From: Alphaproteobacteria bacterium UBA4588
GTDB taxonomy: Bacteria > Pseudomonadota > Alphaproteobacteria > Rhodobacterales > Rhodobacteraceae
DNA: 64,000 bases
Reading direction: 5' to 3'
Assembly (NCBI GenBank): GCA_905182195.1
Contig: CAJJAW010000008.1
Span: 124,001 to 188,000 of the forward strand
This document shows, in pieces, positions 24,327-35,927 of this stretch; the stretch's first letter is position 1, and each line of letters opens with the position of its first letter. Made by a program: the position numbers and the translations under genes. Under the pieces are notes generated by a model. The model had not been told where the DNA came from. It did not search any database and worked only from the letters and a program-made list of their open reading frames with translations.

Positions 24327-24785
24327 ATGAAACAAACAATTCCAAAAGCTCCACTGTGGCTTGGACTCGCCGGGTTGCTTCCGTTCATCTGGGGTGCTGC
24401 CAGCCATGCTAACCCAAATCTCGCAGCTTGGGGTGCTAGCTGGGGCGGGATTGGCTTTGTGGGATTGGCAGTACAAACTACATATGGGGCGGTAATTCTA
24501 AGCTTCATGTCCGGCGTTCTTTGGGGCTTTGCAACCAAAACTCATGGCCGAACCGCAGCCTTGTGTTATGTGCTGTCAGTTTTACCAGCGCTCTGGGCAT
24601 TCTTCTTAATGTCTAGCCCTACAGCGCTTACGGGACCCTACCTCATCGCTGGCTTTTTCGGATTATTTATTCTCGACTTAGTGTTCTTTCAGCTTCAACT
24701 CACCCCCGATTGGTGGTTAAGGCTCAGATTGCTGCTCACAACGATTGTGCTGACCTGCCTCCTGCTGCCGTTTTGGCTAGCATAG
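24327..24785 (+). CDS. DUF3429 membrane protein
   Basis: 152 residues with five probable membrane helices, including WLGLAGLLPFIWGA, GAVILSFMSGVLWGFAT (the most conserved DUF3429 segment) and LLLTTIVLTCLLLPFW. Unknown function; the family is widespread in proteobacteria. It starts 18 nt after the photolyase stop, so it is probably co-transcribed with it, which links it to the light/DNA-repair locus. Confidence 0.85.
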   Translation: MKQTIPKAPLWLGLAGLLPFIWGAASHANPNLAAWGASWGGIGFVGLAVQTTYGAVILSFMSGVLWGFATKTHGRTAALCYVLSVLPALWAFFLMSSPTALTGPYLIAGFFGLFILDLVFFQLQLTPDWWLRLRLLLTTIVLTCLLLPFWLA

Positions 24786-24877
24786 CACCGGCTCAGGTTA
24801 TCAAATCTGCGCCATCTGATTAAAGATTCTGTTCCCAAGGCCAAATCCTTGAAATAATGTTGCAACGTCACATTTGA

Positions 24878-27133
<2,256 letters not shown>

Positions 27134-27148
27134 ACAACATAAAAAAAA

Positions 27149-27178
27149 TATAAAGCCCGCTATTAAGCGGGCTTTATA
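27149..27178 (+). terminator. Rho-independent-like terminator of katG
   Basis: Perfect 12-bp stem TATAAAGCCCGC (27149-27160) and GCGGGCTTTATA (27167-27178), loop TATTAA, starting 16 nt after the katG stop. It follows a run of eight A and is followed by AT-rich sequence rather than a clean T-run. Confidence 0.85.
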
Positions 27179-27369
27179 TATATTATATAATGTCCCCTAG
27201 GATAGTAGCAACAAAAGCTCTTATAGAAACCCAGAGCACTTCTAGTTTTTAAAAATGCTTTTTACGAATAATTATTGTGAAAAAGTAAAAATAATTTCAC
27301 CTAGCAAGATTATTGGGTGCAAATTAACCTCCAATATTTAATGCTTAGATGTTATTAACATTGAGATTA

Positions 27370-27805
27370 TCACTTCACCAAAAAATTTAATTTTATCCTA
27401 ATAGCATCGTCAATGGTAACTGGCCGTCGGGTTTCCCGATCCACATTCACATGCACAAAATGCCCCTGCGCGGCAGCAACTTCCGCATCACCCCGGAAAA
27501 GAGCTACCTGATAAGTGACCGAAGATGTGCCCAGCTTTTCTCACCTTAATTCCAGCAGTGATGACATCGGGGAAGGCCAATTCGCTGAAATACTGGCAGC
27601 CAGTCTCCACTACCAAAAATATGGTCACACCAGATTTCAGATCCAGCGCACCCTGCTCTAACAAATAGCCATTCACCGCCGTATCAAACAGCTGGTAATG
27701 CACCGCATTGTTCATGTGACCATAGATGTCATTATCGATCCAACGGGTGGGGAGGGTCGAAAAGGCGCAGTAATCGGCGCGAGTACTGGGGGTTGGTCTC
27801 ACCAT
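27370..27805 (-). pseudogene. Acyl-CoA thioesterase (4HBT hotdog), split by a frameshift
   Basis: Hotdog-fold thioesterase hydrolysing acyl-CoA. The first frame (ATG 27805) has the 4HBT signature RWIDNDIYGHMNNAVHYQLFD with active-site Asp/His and runs to 27488. The expected rest (LGTSSVTYQVALFRGD, then AAAQGHFVHVNVDRETRRPV) reads in the next frame to a stop at 27370. A run of four A at the junction near 27535 (three would restore the frame) points to a homopolymer indel. The ATG overlaps the alcohol-dehydrogenase stop. Confidence 0.85.
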
Positions 27806-28956
27806 GCGGCCTCATAAATTTTCAAAGCTGCAGCCTCATCCACTGGGCGCGGATTGTTCACCAGCAGACGGGTTTGGTTCATCGCATCGCTCGCCAACAT
27901 CGGCAGTGCCTCTTTTTTAACGCCCATATCACGCAGGTTTTGCTGCAACCCACATGTCCGGCTGAGGGCGGCCATACCCTCAACAAATTTCATCGCGGCA
28001 TCATCCACACCCTCTGCAGACACCTCTGGAAATACATGAGGCAACAGATCGGCATAGGCTTGCGGCGCCACTTCAGCATTGAAGCGCAAGACGTGCGGCA
28101 AGACTAACGCATTCGAAAGCCCATGTGGGACCTTGTAATGCCCACCAATTGGATAGGCTAAAGCATGGACAGCCGCGACGGGGGAGTTGGCAAAAGCCTG
28201 TCCCGCCAGCATTGAGCCCAGCAGCATATCACTGCGCGCCTCAATATCTCCGGGCGTATCGACAGCCCGTTGCAGCACCCGGCCCATCAGGCGCAGCGCC
28301 TCCACAGCCAAAGCCCGGCTCACAGGGTTGTTGTTTGGATTTGCGCTGGCATAAGCTTCAATCGCATGCACCATGGCATCAATGCCCGTGGCCGCCGTGA
28401 CGTGAGCTGGCAGGCCAAGCGTCAGCTCAGGATCCAGCACCGCCACATCCGGCAAGATTATTGGGCTCACAACCCCCATTTTTTCTGAGGCACCAGTGGT
28501 GACAATCGAGATTGGTGTCACCTCAGAACCCGTTCCCGCCGTGGTAGGCACCAGCACAAGCGGCAGACGTGGCCCCTTGGCATTTCCAATCCCATAGGCC
28601 TCGACCAAAGGTTGGCGAGAGGCGGCCAGTAATGCCGCAAGTTTGGCCACATCCAAGGAAGATCCGCCACCAAATCCCACCACGCCACTCACAACCCGCG
28701 CCACATCAGCGGCTTGAAGGATGACGGCTTCGGGAGGGTCGGCCTGAACCTGATCAAAGACGGTCACCCGAAGCCCTGCAGCGCGCAGGTTGTCCACCAC
28801 CTGCCCCACCAGCCCCGTGGCCACCATACCCGGATCAGTGACAAACAGGATATCCTCTCCGCAGACGGGCCGCACGATATCGGCCAATTGCCGGGCGAGG
28901 CCCGCGCCCATGCGCAGGCTTGGGGTGGTGTTGAATGTGAAAGGCGTCATGCTCAC
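27799..28956 (-). CDS. Iron-containing alcohol dehydrogenase
   Basis: Group III NAD(P)-dependent alcohol or aldehyde oxidoreductase of 385 residues. The nucleotide loop GFGGGSSLDVAK (near 95) and phosphate contacts VPTTAGTGSEVTP (near 137) are clear. The iron-binding region includes ATGIDAMVHAIEAY (Asp and His) and VHALAYPIGGHYKVPHGLSNA (two His). Substrate unknown. It is coupled to the thioesterase and lies in the acyl-CoA catabolic block. Confidence 0.92.
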   Translation of the reverse strand: MSMTPFTFNTTPSLRMGAGLARQLADIVRPVCGEDILFVTDPGMVATGLVGQVVDNLRAAGLRVTVFDQVQADPPEAVILQAADVARVVSGVVGFGGGSSLDVAKLAALLAASRQPLVEAYGIGNAKGPRLPLVLVPTTAGTGSEVTPISIVTTGASEKMGVVSPIILPDVAVLDPELTLGLPAHVTAATGIDAMVHAIEAYASANPNNNPVSRALAVEALRLMGRVLQRAVDTPGDIEARSDMLLGSMLAGQAFANSPVAAVHALAYPIGGHYKVPHGLSNALVLPHVLRFNAEVAPQAYADLLPHVFPEVSAEGVDDAAMKFVEGMAALSRTCGLQQNLRDMGVKKEALPMLASDAMNQTRLLVNNPRPVDEAAALKIYEAAW

Positions 28957-29013
28957 TCTCCAGCTCTATCAGGGCGACCGTACGGTGTGGCCTCTGAGTT
29001 AGATCCCCATCGG

Positions 29014-30250
29014 TTAAATTTTTTCCTGCGTGTGCTTGCGCAACTCCGCACGGGCCACCTGCCTACGGTGCACAGCATCCGGACCATCAGCCAAGCGCAA
29101 AGTACGTAGATGCATCCAATAGGCTGCAAGAGGCGTATCTTGACTGATGCCCCCGGCCCCATGCAGCTGGATTGCTTCATCCACAACTTTTAGGGCCATA
29201 ATCGGCGCCACCACTTTAATTTTCGAAATCCAAGGTGCGGCGGCTCTTGGATCGCCTTGATCCATCATCCAAGCCGCTTTCAGAGCACAGCAGCCGGGCC
29301 ATTTCAATTTCCATACGCGCATCGGCAATAATATCGAAATTCGCGCCAAGATGCGCCAGTTGCTTGCCAAAAGCTGTGCGGCTCAGGCTGCGTTTGCACA
29401 TCAGTTCCAGCGCGGCCTCAGCCTGTCCGATGGCACGCATGCAATGGTGAATACGTCCGGGCCCAAGCCGGCCTTGTGCAATATCAAAGCCACGCTCTTC
29501 ACCCAGCAGCAGGTTTTCAGCAGGCACCCGAACATTGGTAAACCGCAGGTGATAATGCCCATGCGGCGCATCGTCATGGCCGTAAATCTGCATCGGCCGC
29601 ACCTTTTCGATACCATCCGTTGCAGCATCAACCACAATCATTGAATGGCGTTTGTGTTTTGGCGCATCGTTATCGCCGGTCTTGACCATGACGATATAGA
29701 CTGCACACCGCGGATCACCGGCGCCACTGGCCCACCACTTCTCACCATTCAGCACATAGTCATCACCATCGCGCACGCAGGTCAGGCTCAGGTTGGTGGC
29801 ATCCGACGAGGCAACATCCGGCTCAGTCATCACATAAGCCGAACGAATTTCTCCGGCCAGCAAGGGCGCCAGCCAGCGGGTTTTCATCTCATCCGTGCCG
29901 TAACGTTCGAACACTTCCATATTACCAGTATCTGGCGCAGAACAATTGAAGACCTCAGCAGCTAAAGGCGATTTGCCCAGCTCTTCGGCCATATAGGCAT
30001 ATTCAACTGTGGTCAGACCAAAGCCTTTGTCGCTGCCTGTGAGCCAAAAATTCCAAAGCCCTTCGGCGCGAACTTTGTCTTTCAGCGCCTTCATGATTTC
30101 GACTTGTCGGTCGGTAAAAGTCCAACGATCCCCCTTGGACACCTCTGCGTGATATTCATGCTCCATTGGCATGATGTCTTCACGGATGATTTCCGCAACC
30201 CGGTCACGGAGCTTCTCGACACGCTCTGAAAGTCCAAGATTCATTTCCAT
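29014..30250 (-). pseudogene. Acyl-CoA dehydrogenase, split by a frameshift
   Basis: FAD flavoenzyme introducing a 2,3-double bond into acyl-CoA. Frame one (ATG 30250) contains AYVMTEPDVASSDATN and VLNGEKWWASGAGDPRC typical of the medium/long-chain ACAD family. Near 29290 it leaves frame, and the frame ending at 29014 continues ALKAAWMMDQGDPRAAAP, then VDEAIQLHGAGGISQDTPLA, the conserved C-terminal helix and ADP-contact loop. Joined length about 410 residues, the family norm. A 1-base indel is the only lesion seen. Confidence 0.88.
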
Positions 30251-30346
30251 AATAGTGCCCTCAACTTAGCTTGATTATTTTGCCCTTTACAGGCGTCCCA
30301 TTCATGAAACATACTCATGCAGTATGTTGTCAATGGAAGTAGGCTG

Positions 30347-30823
30347 ATGTCTGATCTACAAAATGCATATGCCACGCAGTCTCTCTTGCTTGGCAAGACG
30401 CTGGGCCGCAGCCCTTGGCTTTTGATGGATCAAGCACGCATCGATGCCTTCGCAGATACCACAGAAGATCCACAGTTCATCCACATCGACGCCGCACGCG
30501 CCGCCGCGGAAACATCACTTGGCGGAACCGTGGCCCATGGATTTTTGACCCTGTCGATGGCCAGCCGCATGATGCAAGACACCGTTGCGCCATTTGAGGG
30601 GCAGGTGATGAACCTCAACGCTGGTTTTGACAGGCTGCGGTTTTTAACGCCCGTGCGCAGCGGCAGCAGAATCCGTGGCGTGTTTAAGCTAAAAGACGTC
30701 AAACAAACCTCCACCACCCAGTTGCGGATTGTCACGACGCTGACCATTGAGATTGAAAGTGCGACCAAGCCCGCCCTTGTCGCCGATTGGGTCAACGTCG
30801 CAGTTTTCCCAGAATTGGAGTAA
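30347..30823 (+). CDS. MaoC-like (R)-specific enoyl-CoA hydratase
   Basis: Hotdog-fold dehydratase of 158 residues acting on enoyl-CoA thioesters. The hydratase-2 motif is visible: FADTTEDPQFIHIDAARA (catalytic Asp/His) followed by GGTVAHGFLTLSMASRM. ATG 30347 (MSDLQNAY) is preferred over the in-frame extension from 30317. It is divergent from the acyl-CoA dehydrogenase and begins a plus-strand operon with the kinase and TetR genes. Confidence 0.9.
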   Translation: MSDLQNAYATQSLLLGKTLGRSPWLLMDQARIDAFADTTEDPQFIHIDAARAAAETSLGGTVAHGFLTLSMASRMMQDTVAPFEGQVMNLNAGFDRLRFLTPVRSGSRIRGVFKLKDVKQTSTTQLRIVTTLTIEIESATKPALVADWVNVAVFPELE

Positions 30824-30828
30824 TAGTA

Positions 30829-31887
30829 ATGGACCAGAAAGGCCCCATGACCAAGCCATTGCATAACCATGACCCGGCCGTCCTATCGGCATACTTAGAG
30901 CAACATGTAACCGGGTTTACAGGGCTTGCGGACATTAGGAGATTTTCCAACGGGCAGTCCAACCCCACCTATAGGATCTTAGATACCTCTGGGGCCAGCT
31001 ATGTGCTGCGTGCCAAGCCACCGGGAAAATTACTAAAGTCTGCCCATGCCGTGGACCGTGAATTTCAAGTGATGAAGGCACTATCCACGACCGCCGTGCC
31101 AGTACCAAAAATGCTGCATTTATCTTGCGATGACAGCCCCATGGGCACGCAGTTTTTGGTGATGGACTATCTGTCCGGCACTGTAGTTTGGGACCCAGCC
31201 TTGCCCGAGAACTCCAAGAGTTTCCGCACGCAGGCCTATAGCGAGCTTGTTAAAACGCTTGCGGCCCTTCACGAGATTAATCCGCAGGCGGTGGGTCTTC
31301 AAGACTTTGGCCGGCCTGGAAATTATTTTAGCCGCCAAGTGTCTCGCTGGACCCGCCAATACCGCGCATCAGAAACCCAAGCCCGACCAGACATGGACTG
31401 GACCATCGATTGGCTGTCGCAAAACTTGGTAGCAGATGATGGGCAGGTGTCTATCGTGCACGGGGATTACCGCTTGGACAATGTCATGTTTGACGCCCAC
31501 AGCACCAAGTTGATTGCGGTTTTGGATTGGGAATTGTCGACCTTGGGCCATCCATTTTCTGATTTGGCCTACCAATGCATGGGGCTGCGATTACCGCAAG
31601 ATTTTCTGATCAAAGGGCTGGGCGCCCTCGACCGCACAGCGCTCGGCATCCCCGATGAAGCAGAATATGTCGCGCAATATTGCGACTTGCGTGACATCGC
31701 ACCGCCTGAGAATTGGGAGTTTTATATGGCTTTCTCCTTCTTTCGGTTGGCCGCTATTCTTGAGGGTGTTATGCATCGAGCTCAATCAGGCAATGCCTCC
31801 AACCCCAAGGGGATGGGCGCCATGAAATCAGCCATCATCACGCTGGCGCAGGCTGCAAAAATCACCGCTCAGCAGGCCAGCAAATGA
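30829..31887 (+). CDS. APH-family phosphotransferase, ACAD10/choline-kinase-like
   Basis: Protein-kinase-like small-molecule phosphotransferase of 352 residues, of the type found beside acyl-CoA dehydrogenases. Motifs: nucleotide loop RFSNGQSNPTYRI near 42, lysine region YVLRAKPPGKL near 62, catalytic loop VHGDYRLDNVMFD near 213 and metal site AVLDWELSTLGHPFSDLAY near 233. Start ATG 30829 has GGAG and lies 5 nt after the MaoC stop. It may phosphorylate hydroxyacyl intermediates, as shown for ACAD10/11 relatives (inference). Confidence 0.88.
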   Translation: MDQKGPMTKPLHNHDPAVLSAYLEQHVTGFTGLADIRRFSNGQSNPTYRILDTSGASYVLRAKPPGKLLKSAHAVDREFQVMKALSTTAVPVPKMLHLSCDDSPMGTQFLVMDYLSGTVVWDPALPENSKSFRTQAYSELVKTLAALHEINPQAVGLQDFGRPGNYFSRQVSRWTRQYRASETQARPDMDWTIDWLSQNLVADDGQVSIVHGDYRLDNVMFDAHSTKLIAVLDWELSTLGHPFSDLAYQCMGLRLPQDFLIKGLGALDRTALGIPDEAEYVAQYCDLRDIAPPENWEFYMAFSFFRLAAILEGVMHRAQSGNASNPKGMGAMKSAIITLAQAAKITAQQASK

Positions 31888-32522
31888 GCCTTGGCGCAAA
31901 AAGTGCTAAACCGCGCATATTAGATGCGGCGGCCACTGCCTTTGCAACACATGGGGTGGACCAAACCTCTATTGACAACATCGCCCAGGCGTTGGGGGCC
32001 ACGAAGGGAAAAATTTACCACCACTTTGGGTCCAAAGGCGAATTGGTATGTGCCATCCGCAAACATTCGGTGCAGCTCACCCTAGATCGGGTGAGCCCTT
32101 ATTTCGAAGCTGACACCCCACCGCCCAAGAAATTTCACGCAATGGCAGAGGCCCATGTGGTCGCAATGATTTCTGAACTGGCCTATCACCGGGTCGTTGT
32201 GGAGGAAATGCGCGGCTCTGGAACTGGCAGCGTCACAGATAGCGAGCGCCAGTTGCGGCTGGAAATAACCGCGCTGCAATCGGAATATGAAGATATGTTC
32301 CGCAGCGTGTTGGCCGCAGGCATCGCATCGGGCGCATTTCGAGATCAAGATCTGTCGGTGACTGTGCGCAGCTTTCTCATGATGCTGCATGCACCTATTT
32401 ACTGGTATCAACCGCGCGGGCCGCAAAACAGTCAGGCCATTGCAACCCAGCTGGCAGATATGGCCTTGGGCGCAGTGGCATTTCCCCACACCAAAAATTC
32501 CGTGGCGACACCTGGGGAATGA
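31884..32522 (+). CDS. TetR-family transcriptional regulator
   Basis: 212-residue repressor with an N-terminal TetR helix-turn-helix (ILDAAATAFATHGVDQTSID, then ALGATKGKIYHHFGSKGEL) and a variable ligand-binding C-terminus. Its ATG overlaps the stop of the kinase gene (ATGA). Likely regulates the surrounding acyl-CoA catabolic genes in response to an acyl-CoA or its precursor (inference). Confidence 0.93.
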   Translation: MSLGAKSAKPRILDAAATAFATHGVDQTSIDNIAQALGATKGKIYHHFGSKGELVCAIRKHSVQLTLDRVSPYFEADTPPPKKFHAMAEAHVVAMISELAYHRVVVEEMRGSGTGSVTDSERQLRLEITALQSEYEDMFRSVLAAGIASGAFRDQDLSVTVRSFLMMLHAPIYWYQPRGPQNSQAIATQLADMALGAVAFPHTKNSVATPGE

Positions 32523-32590
32523 GATGTAGATTTACCGACAAACCCCTTCTAATATTTCAATATGCCGCTCAGCCCCTAAGGAATATCTAA

Positions 32591-34681
32591 ATGTCTGATC
32601 CTGTGACCCTGTCAAAATCCGGAACGATTGCCATCGTTGAAATCAATAATCCGCCCGTCAATGCCTTAGGACAAGCCGTACGCGAAGGCCTGTCAGACGC
32701 AGTGAGACAAGCTGAAGCAGACCCTGAGGTGACAGCGATTGTGATCATAGGCGCCGGCCGGACCTTTCCTGCGGGTGCCGATATCAAAGAGTTTGGCCGG
32801 CCAATGCGAGAGCCGCACTTGCCCGAAGTGATAGACCGTATTGAAAGCTCTACAAAGCCTGTGGTCGCTGCCTTGCATGGCACCGCACTCGGCGGCGGCT
32901 TTGAAATCGCTCTGGGCAGCCATTACCGCATCGCGCTGTCCGATGCCCGCGTGGGCCTGCCAGAAGTTCACCTCGGGCTCATCCCCGGCGCGGGCGGCAC
33001 CCAACGTCTGCCGCGGCTTTGTGGGGCCGAAATGGCCCTTGATATCATGTTCAAAGGCACGCCAATCAGCGCCAAAGTCGCCCATGCCGCAGGCTTGATT
33101 GATCACCTGGTTGAGGCAGATCTTTTGGGCGCAGCCATTGCCTATGCCGGCGAATTGACCGAAGTGCGCCGAACCCGCGAAGAGACCCGCGGCTTGGCAG
33201 ATGAAGCTGCCTTTCGCACAGCGCTCGGGGCGGCCGAGCAAACTGCCAACACGCGTATGCGGGGGCAAATGGCTCCACTGCAAATTATTGCCTGTGTCAA
33301 AGCCACTTTGGAACAACCCTTTGCCGAAGGTCGACTTTATGAGCGCAACTGTTTTTTCGAGTGCCTTGCCTCCAAGCAATCCAAGGGTATGATCCACGCC
33401 TTTTTTGCCGAACGTGCCAGCGCCAAGGTTCCCGAAGCTGGGCGCGCCAAACCCCGGCCCCTGAACAGCCTCGGCGTTGTGGGTGGCGGGACCATGGGCG
33501 CGGGTATCACTGTGGCCGCGCTCAACAGCGGCCTGCCCGTGACGATGATCGAGCGCGACGATGACAGCCTGAAACGTGGGCGGGCCAATGTGGAGGAGGT
33601 CTATGACCGCCTGCTCGCCAAGGGTCGGATCACCGCAGATCACAGGGCCTCAGTTATGGGGCTTTACACAGGCTCCACAGACTATTCGGATTTGTCTGAT
33701 GCCGATATGGTGATTGAAGCGGTGTTTGAGCGCCTTGACGTTAAACGCGGTGTTTTTGCGCAACTTGATAAAGTCATGAAGCCAAGCGCAGTTTTGGCTT
33801 CAAATACCAGCTATATCGATATCGACCATATCTCAAGCGCCACAAATCGCCCCGATCAGGTACTTGGTCTGCACTTCTTTAGCCCGGCCAATATTATGAA
33901 GTTGCTCGAAATCGTGGTGCCCAAGGGTGTTGCAGATGATGTTGTGGCAACCGGGTTTGCCTTGGCAAAACGTTTGGGCAAAGTCCCGGTGCGGGCGGGA
34001 AATTCCACTGGGTTTATAGGCAATCGTATCCTTGGGAAATATGGCATGTGTGCGGCGCATATGATGGAAGATGGTGCTACGCCATATGAGATAGACGCAG
34101 CCATCTACGCCTTTGGCTATCCCATGGGTATTCATGCCATGTATGATCTGGCCGGGCTCGACATCGGCTGGGACAATCGCAAGGCCGCAGCCACCACCCG
34201 CAACCCCGACGAACGCGACGTGCAAATTGCCGACCGAATTTGTGAACGAGGTTGGTTTGGTCAAAAAACGGGGCATGGGTTTTACCTTTACCCAGATGGA
34301 GCAAGAATTGGCACAGCTGATCCAGAGGTATTGGCCATCATCGAGGCTGAGCGCGCGCTCAAAGGAATTACGCCCCGTGCCTTCTCTGTTGAAGACATTA
34401 TGGAGCGTTATATGGCGTCCATGGTCAATGAAGCCTGCGAGGTCTTGCGTGAAGCTGTGGCATTGAAACCATCGGACATTGATGTCACTTTTGTCTACGG
34501 CTATGGCTTCCCGCGGTTCCGAGGTGGACCGATGAAATACGCAGATGGATATGGTCTCGACAAAATGCTCGACAACATCCGCGCCTATGAAACCCAAGAC
34601 CCAGTATTTTGGAAACCTTCACCTTTACTGGTGGAATTGGTTGCCGCCGGAAAAACATTTGATGACTTAAACAAAGGATAG
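32591..34681 (+). CDS. Bifunctional enoyl-CoA hydratase/3-hydroxyacyl-CoA dehydrogenase (FadB/FadJ-like)
   Basis: Multifunctional beta-oxidation enzyme of 696 residues. The N-terminal crotonase domain has oxyanion-hole segments AGADIKEFGRP and HGTALGGGFEIALGSHYRI with LPEVHLGLIPGAGGTQRLPR. The Rossmann domain begins VVGGGTMGAGI near 298, followed by ASNTSYIDID and LGLHFFSPANIMKLLEIV. The C-terminal 3HCDH domains include TGFIGNRI and GYGFPRFRGGPM. It heads a plus-strand run with two acyl-CoA dehydrogenases. Confidence 0.94.
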   Translation: MSDPVTLSKSGTIAIVEINNPPVNALGQAVREGLSDAVRQAEADPEVTAIVIIGAGRTFPAGADIKEFGRPMREPHLPEVIDRIESSTKPVVAALHGTALGGGFEIALGSHYRIALSDARVGLPEVHLGLIPGAGGTQRLPRLCGAEMALDIMFKGTPISAKVAHAAGLIDHLVEADLLGAAIAYAGELTEVRRTREETRGLADEAAFRTALGAAEQTANTRMRGQMAPLQIIACVKATLEQPFAEGRLYERNCFFECLASKQSKGMIHAFFAERASAKVPEAGRAKPRPLNSLGVVGGGTMGAGITVAALNSGLPVTMIERDDDSLKRGRANVEEVYDRLLAKGRITADHRASVMGLYTGSTDYSDLSDADMVIEAVFERLDVKRGVFAQLDKVMKPSAVLASNTSYIDIDHISSATNRPDQVLGLHFFSPANIMKLLEIVVPKGVADDVVATGFALAKRLGKVPVRAGNSTGFIGNRILGKYGMCAAHMMEDGATPYEIDAAIYAFGYPMGIHAMYDLAGLDIGWDNRKAAATTRNPDERDVQIADRICERGWFGQKTGHGFYLYPDGARIGTADPEVLAIIEAERALKGITPRAFSVEDIMERYMASMVNEACEVLREAVALKPSDIDVTFVYGYGFPRFRGGPMKYADGYGLDKMLDNIRAYETQDPVFWKPSPLLVELVAAGKTFDDLNKG

Positions 34682-34685
34682 ACTG

Positions 34686-35882
34686 ATGGATCTCAATTTT
34701 ACCGCTGCAGACCTCGCCTTTCGCCAAGAGGTCATTGAGTTTCTCGAAGCCGAATTGCCAAAGGCCATTGCTACAAAGGTAAAAGCCGATATCGCCGTGA
34801 CTAAACAAGATACCGAGTTTTGGCACGCAACCCTGCACAAGCGGGGATGGCTGACCTATAGTTGGCCCAAGGCATTCGGCGGCACCGGCTGGGACCCTGT
34901 TCAGCAATTCATTTTTGAAGAAGAATGCGCCGCCGCGGGCGCGCCACGGATTTTACCCTTCGGAATAAAAATGCTTGCGCCTGTGCTAATGGCCTTCGGC
35001 TCCAAAGGGCAGCAGGATCATTGGTTGCCACGCATGTGCGATGGGTCTGATTGGTGGTGCCAAGGCTATTCCGAACCCGGATCAGGTTCCGATCTGGCCA
35101 GCCTAAAAACCACCGCTGTGAAAGATGGTGACGACTACATCATCAACGGTCAAAAAACTTGGACCACCCTCGGCCAATACGCAAATATGATTTTTTGCTT
35201 GGTGCGTACCGATGGCACCTGCAAACCACAGGCGGGGATATCTTTTATTTTGGTGGATCTTGCCACGCCCGGTATAGACATGCGCCCAATCCGTACCCTC
35301 GATGGTGGGTATGAGGTGAATGAAGTGTTCTTTACCAACGTTCGCGTGCCTGCCTCCAATCTGGTGGGTGAGGAAAATAAGGGCTGGACATACGCTAAAT
35401 ATTTACTCGCCCATGAGCGCAACGGCATCGCCAATGTTGGCATTTCCAACCAAAAATTATTGCGGTTAAAGCGGCTGTCTTTGACCCAAAGACGCGCGGG
35501 TAAACCATTGGCTGAAGATCCACTTTTTGCCGCGCGGATGGCACGGCTTGAGATTGAACTACGCAATTTGGAGACAACCAATCTACGGGTGCTGGACGGA
35601 TTTTCGAAAGGAGCAGGGCCCGGCCCAGAAAGCTCTATGCTAAAAATTATTGGCTCAGAGCTGGAGCAAAATTTTGATGATCTCACCCGGCGTGCGCTTG
35701 GCCGCCATGCTCAAGCCCATACGCCAGAGGTGTTTGAGCCCGGCTATAACGGCCCCCAAGTGGCCCCAAAAAATATGGCCAATCAATCCGCCACTTATTT
35801 CAACAAGCGCAAAGTATCAATATACGGCGGGTCAAATGAAATCCAAAAAAATATCATCACCAAAATGATACTGGAGCTTTAA
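34686..35882 (+). CDS. Acyl-CoA dehydrogenase (first of a pair)
   Basis: 398-residue ACAD family flavoprotein. FAD/substrate motifs: WCQGYSEPGSGSDLASLKT near 118, YIINGQKTWTTLGQYAN near 150. C-terminal IYGGSNEIQKNIITKMIL is the conserved end. It starts 5 nt after the FadJ-like gene and is followed within 5 nt by a second, shorter ACAD: the pairing typical of heteromeric acyl-CoA dehydrogenases for bulky or steroid-type substrates (inference from arrangement). Confidence 0.93.
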   Translation: MDLNFTAADLAFRQEVIEFLEAELPKAIATKVKADIAVTKQDTEFWHATLHKRGWLTYSWPKAFGGTGWDPVQQFIFEEECAAAGAPRILPFGIKMLAPVLMAFGSKGQQDHWLPRMCDGSDWWCQGYSEPGSGSDLASLKTTAVKDGDDYIINGQKTWTTLGQYANMIFCLVRTDGTCKPQAGISFILVDLATPGIDMRPIRTLDGGYEVNEVFFTNVRVPASNLVGEENKGWTYAKYLLAHERNGIANVGISNQKLLRLKRLSLTQRRAGKPLAEDPLFAARMARLEIELRNLETTNLRVLDGFSKGAGPGPESSMLKIIGSELEQNFDDLTRRALGRHAQAHTPEVFEPGYNGPQVAPKNMANQSATYFNKRKVSIYGGSNEIQKNIITKMILEL

Positions 35883-35927
35883 TAATATGGACTTTCAGCC
35901 CACAGAAGAGCGCCGCATGCTGGCGAG

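Noticed and set aside
32693-33643. 316-residue minus-strand frame opposite the FadJ-like gene
   Set aside because: The plus strand encodes a clear enzyme; the minus frame has no domain.
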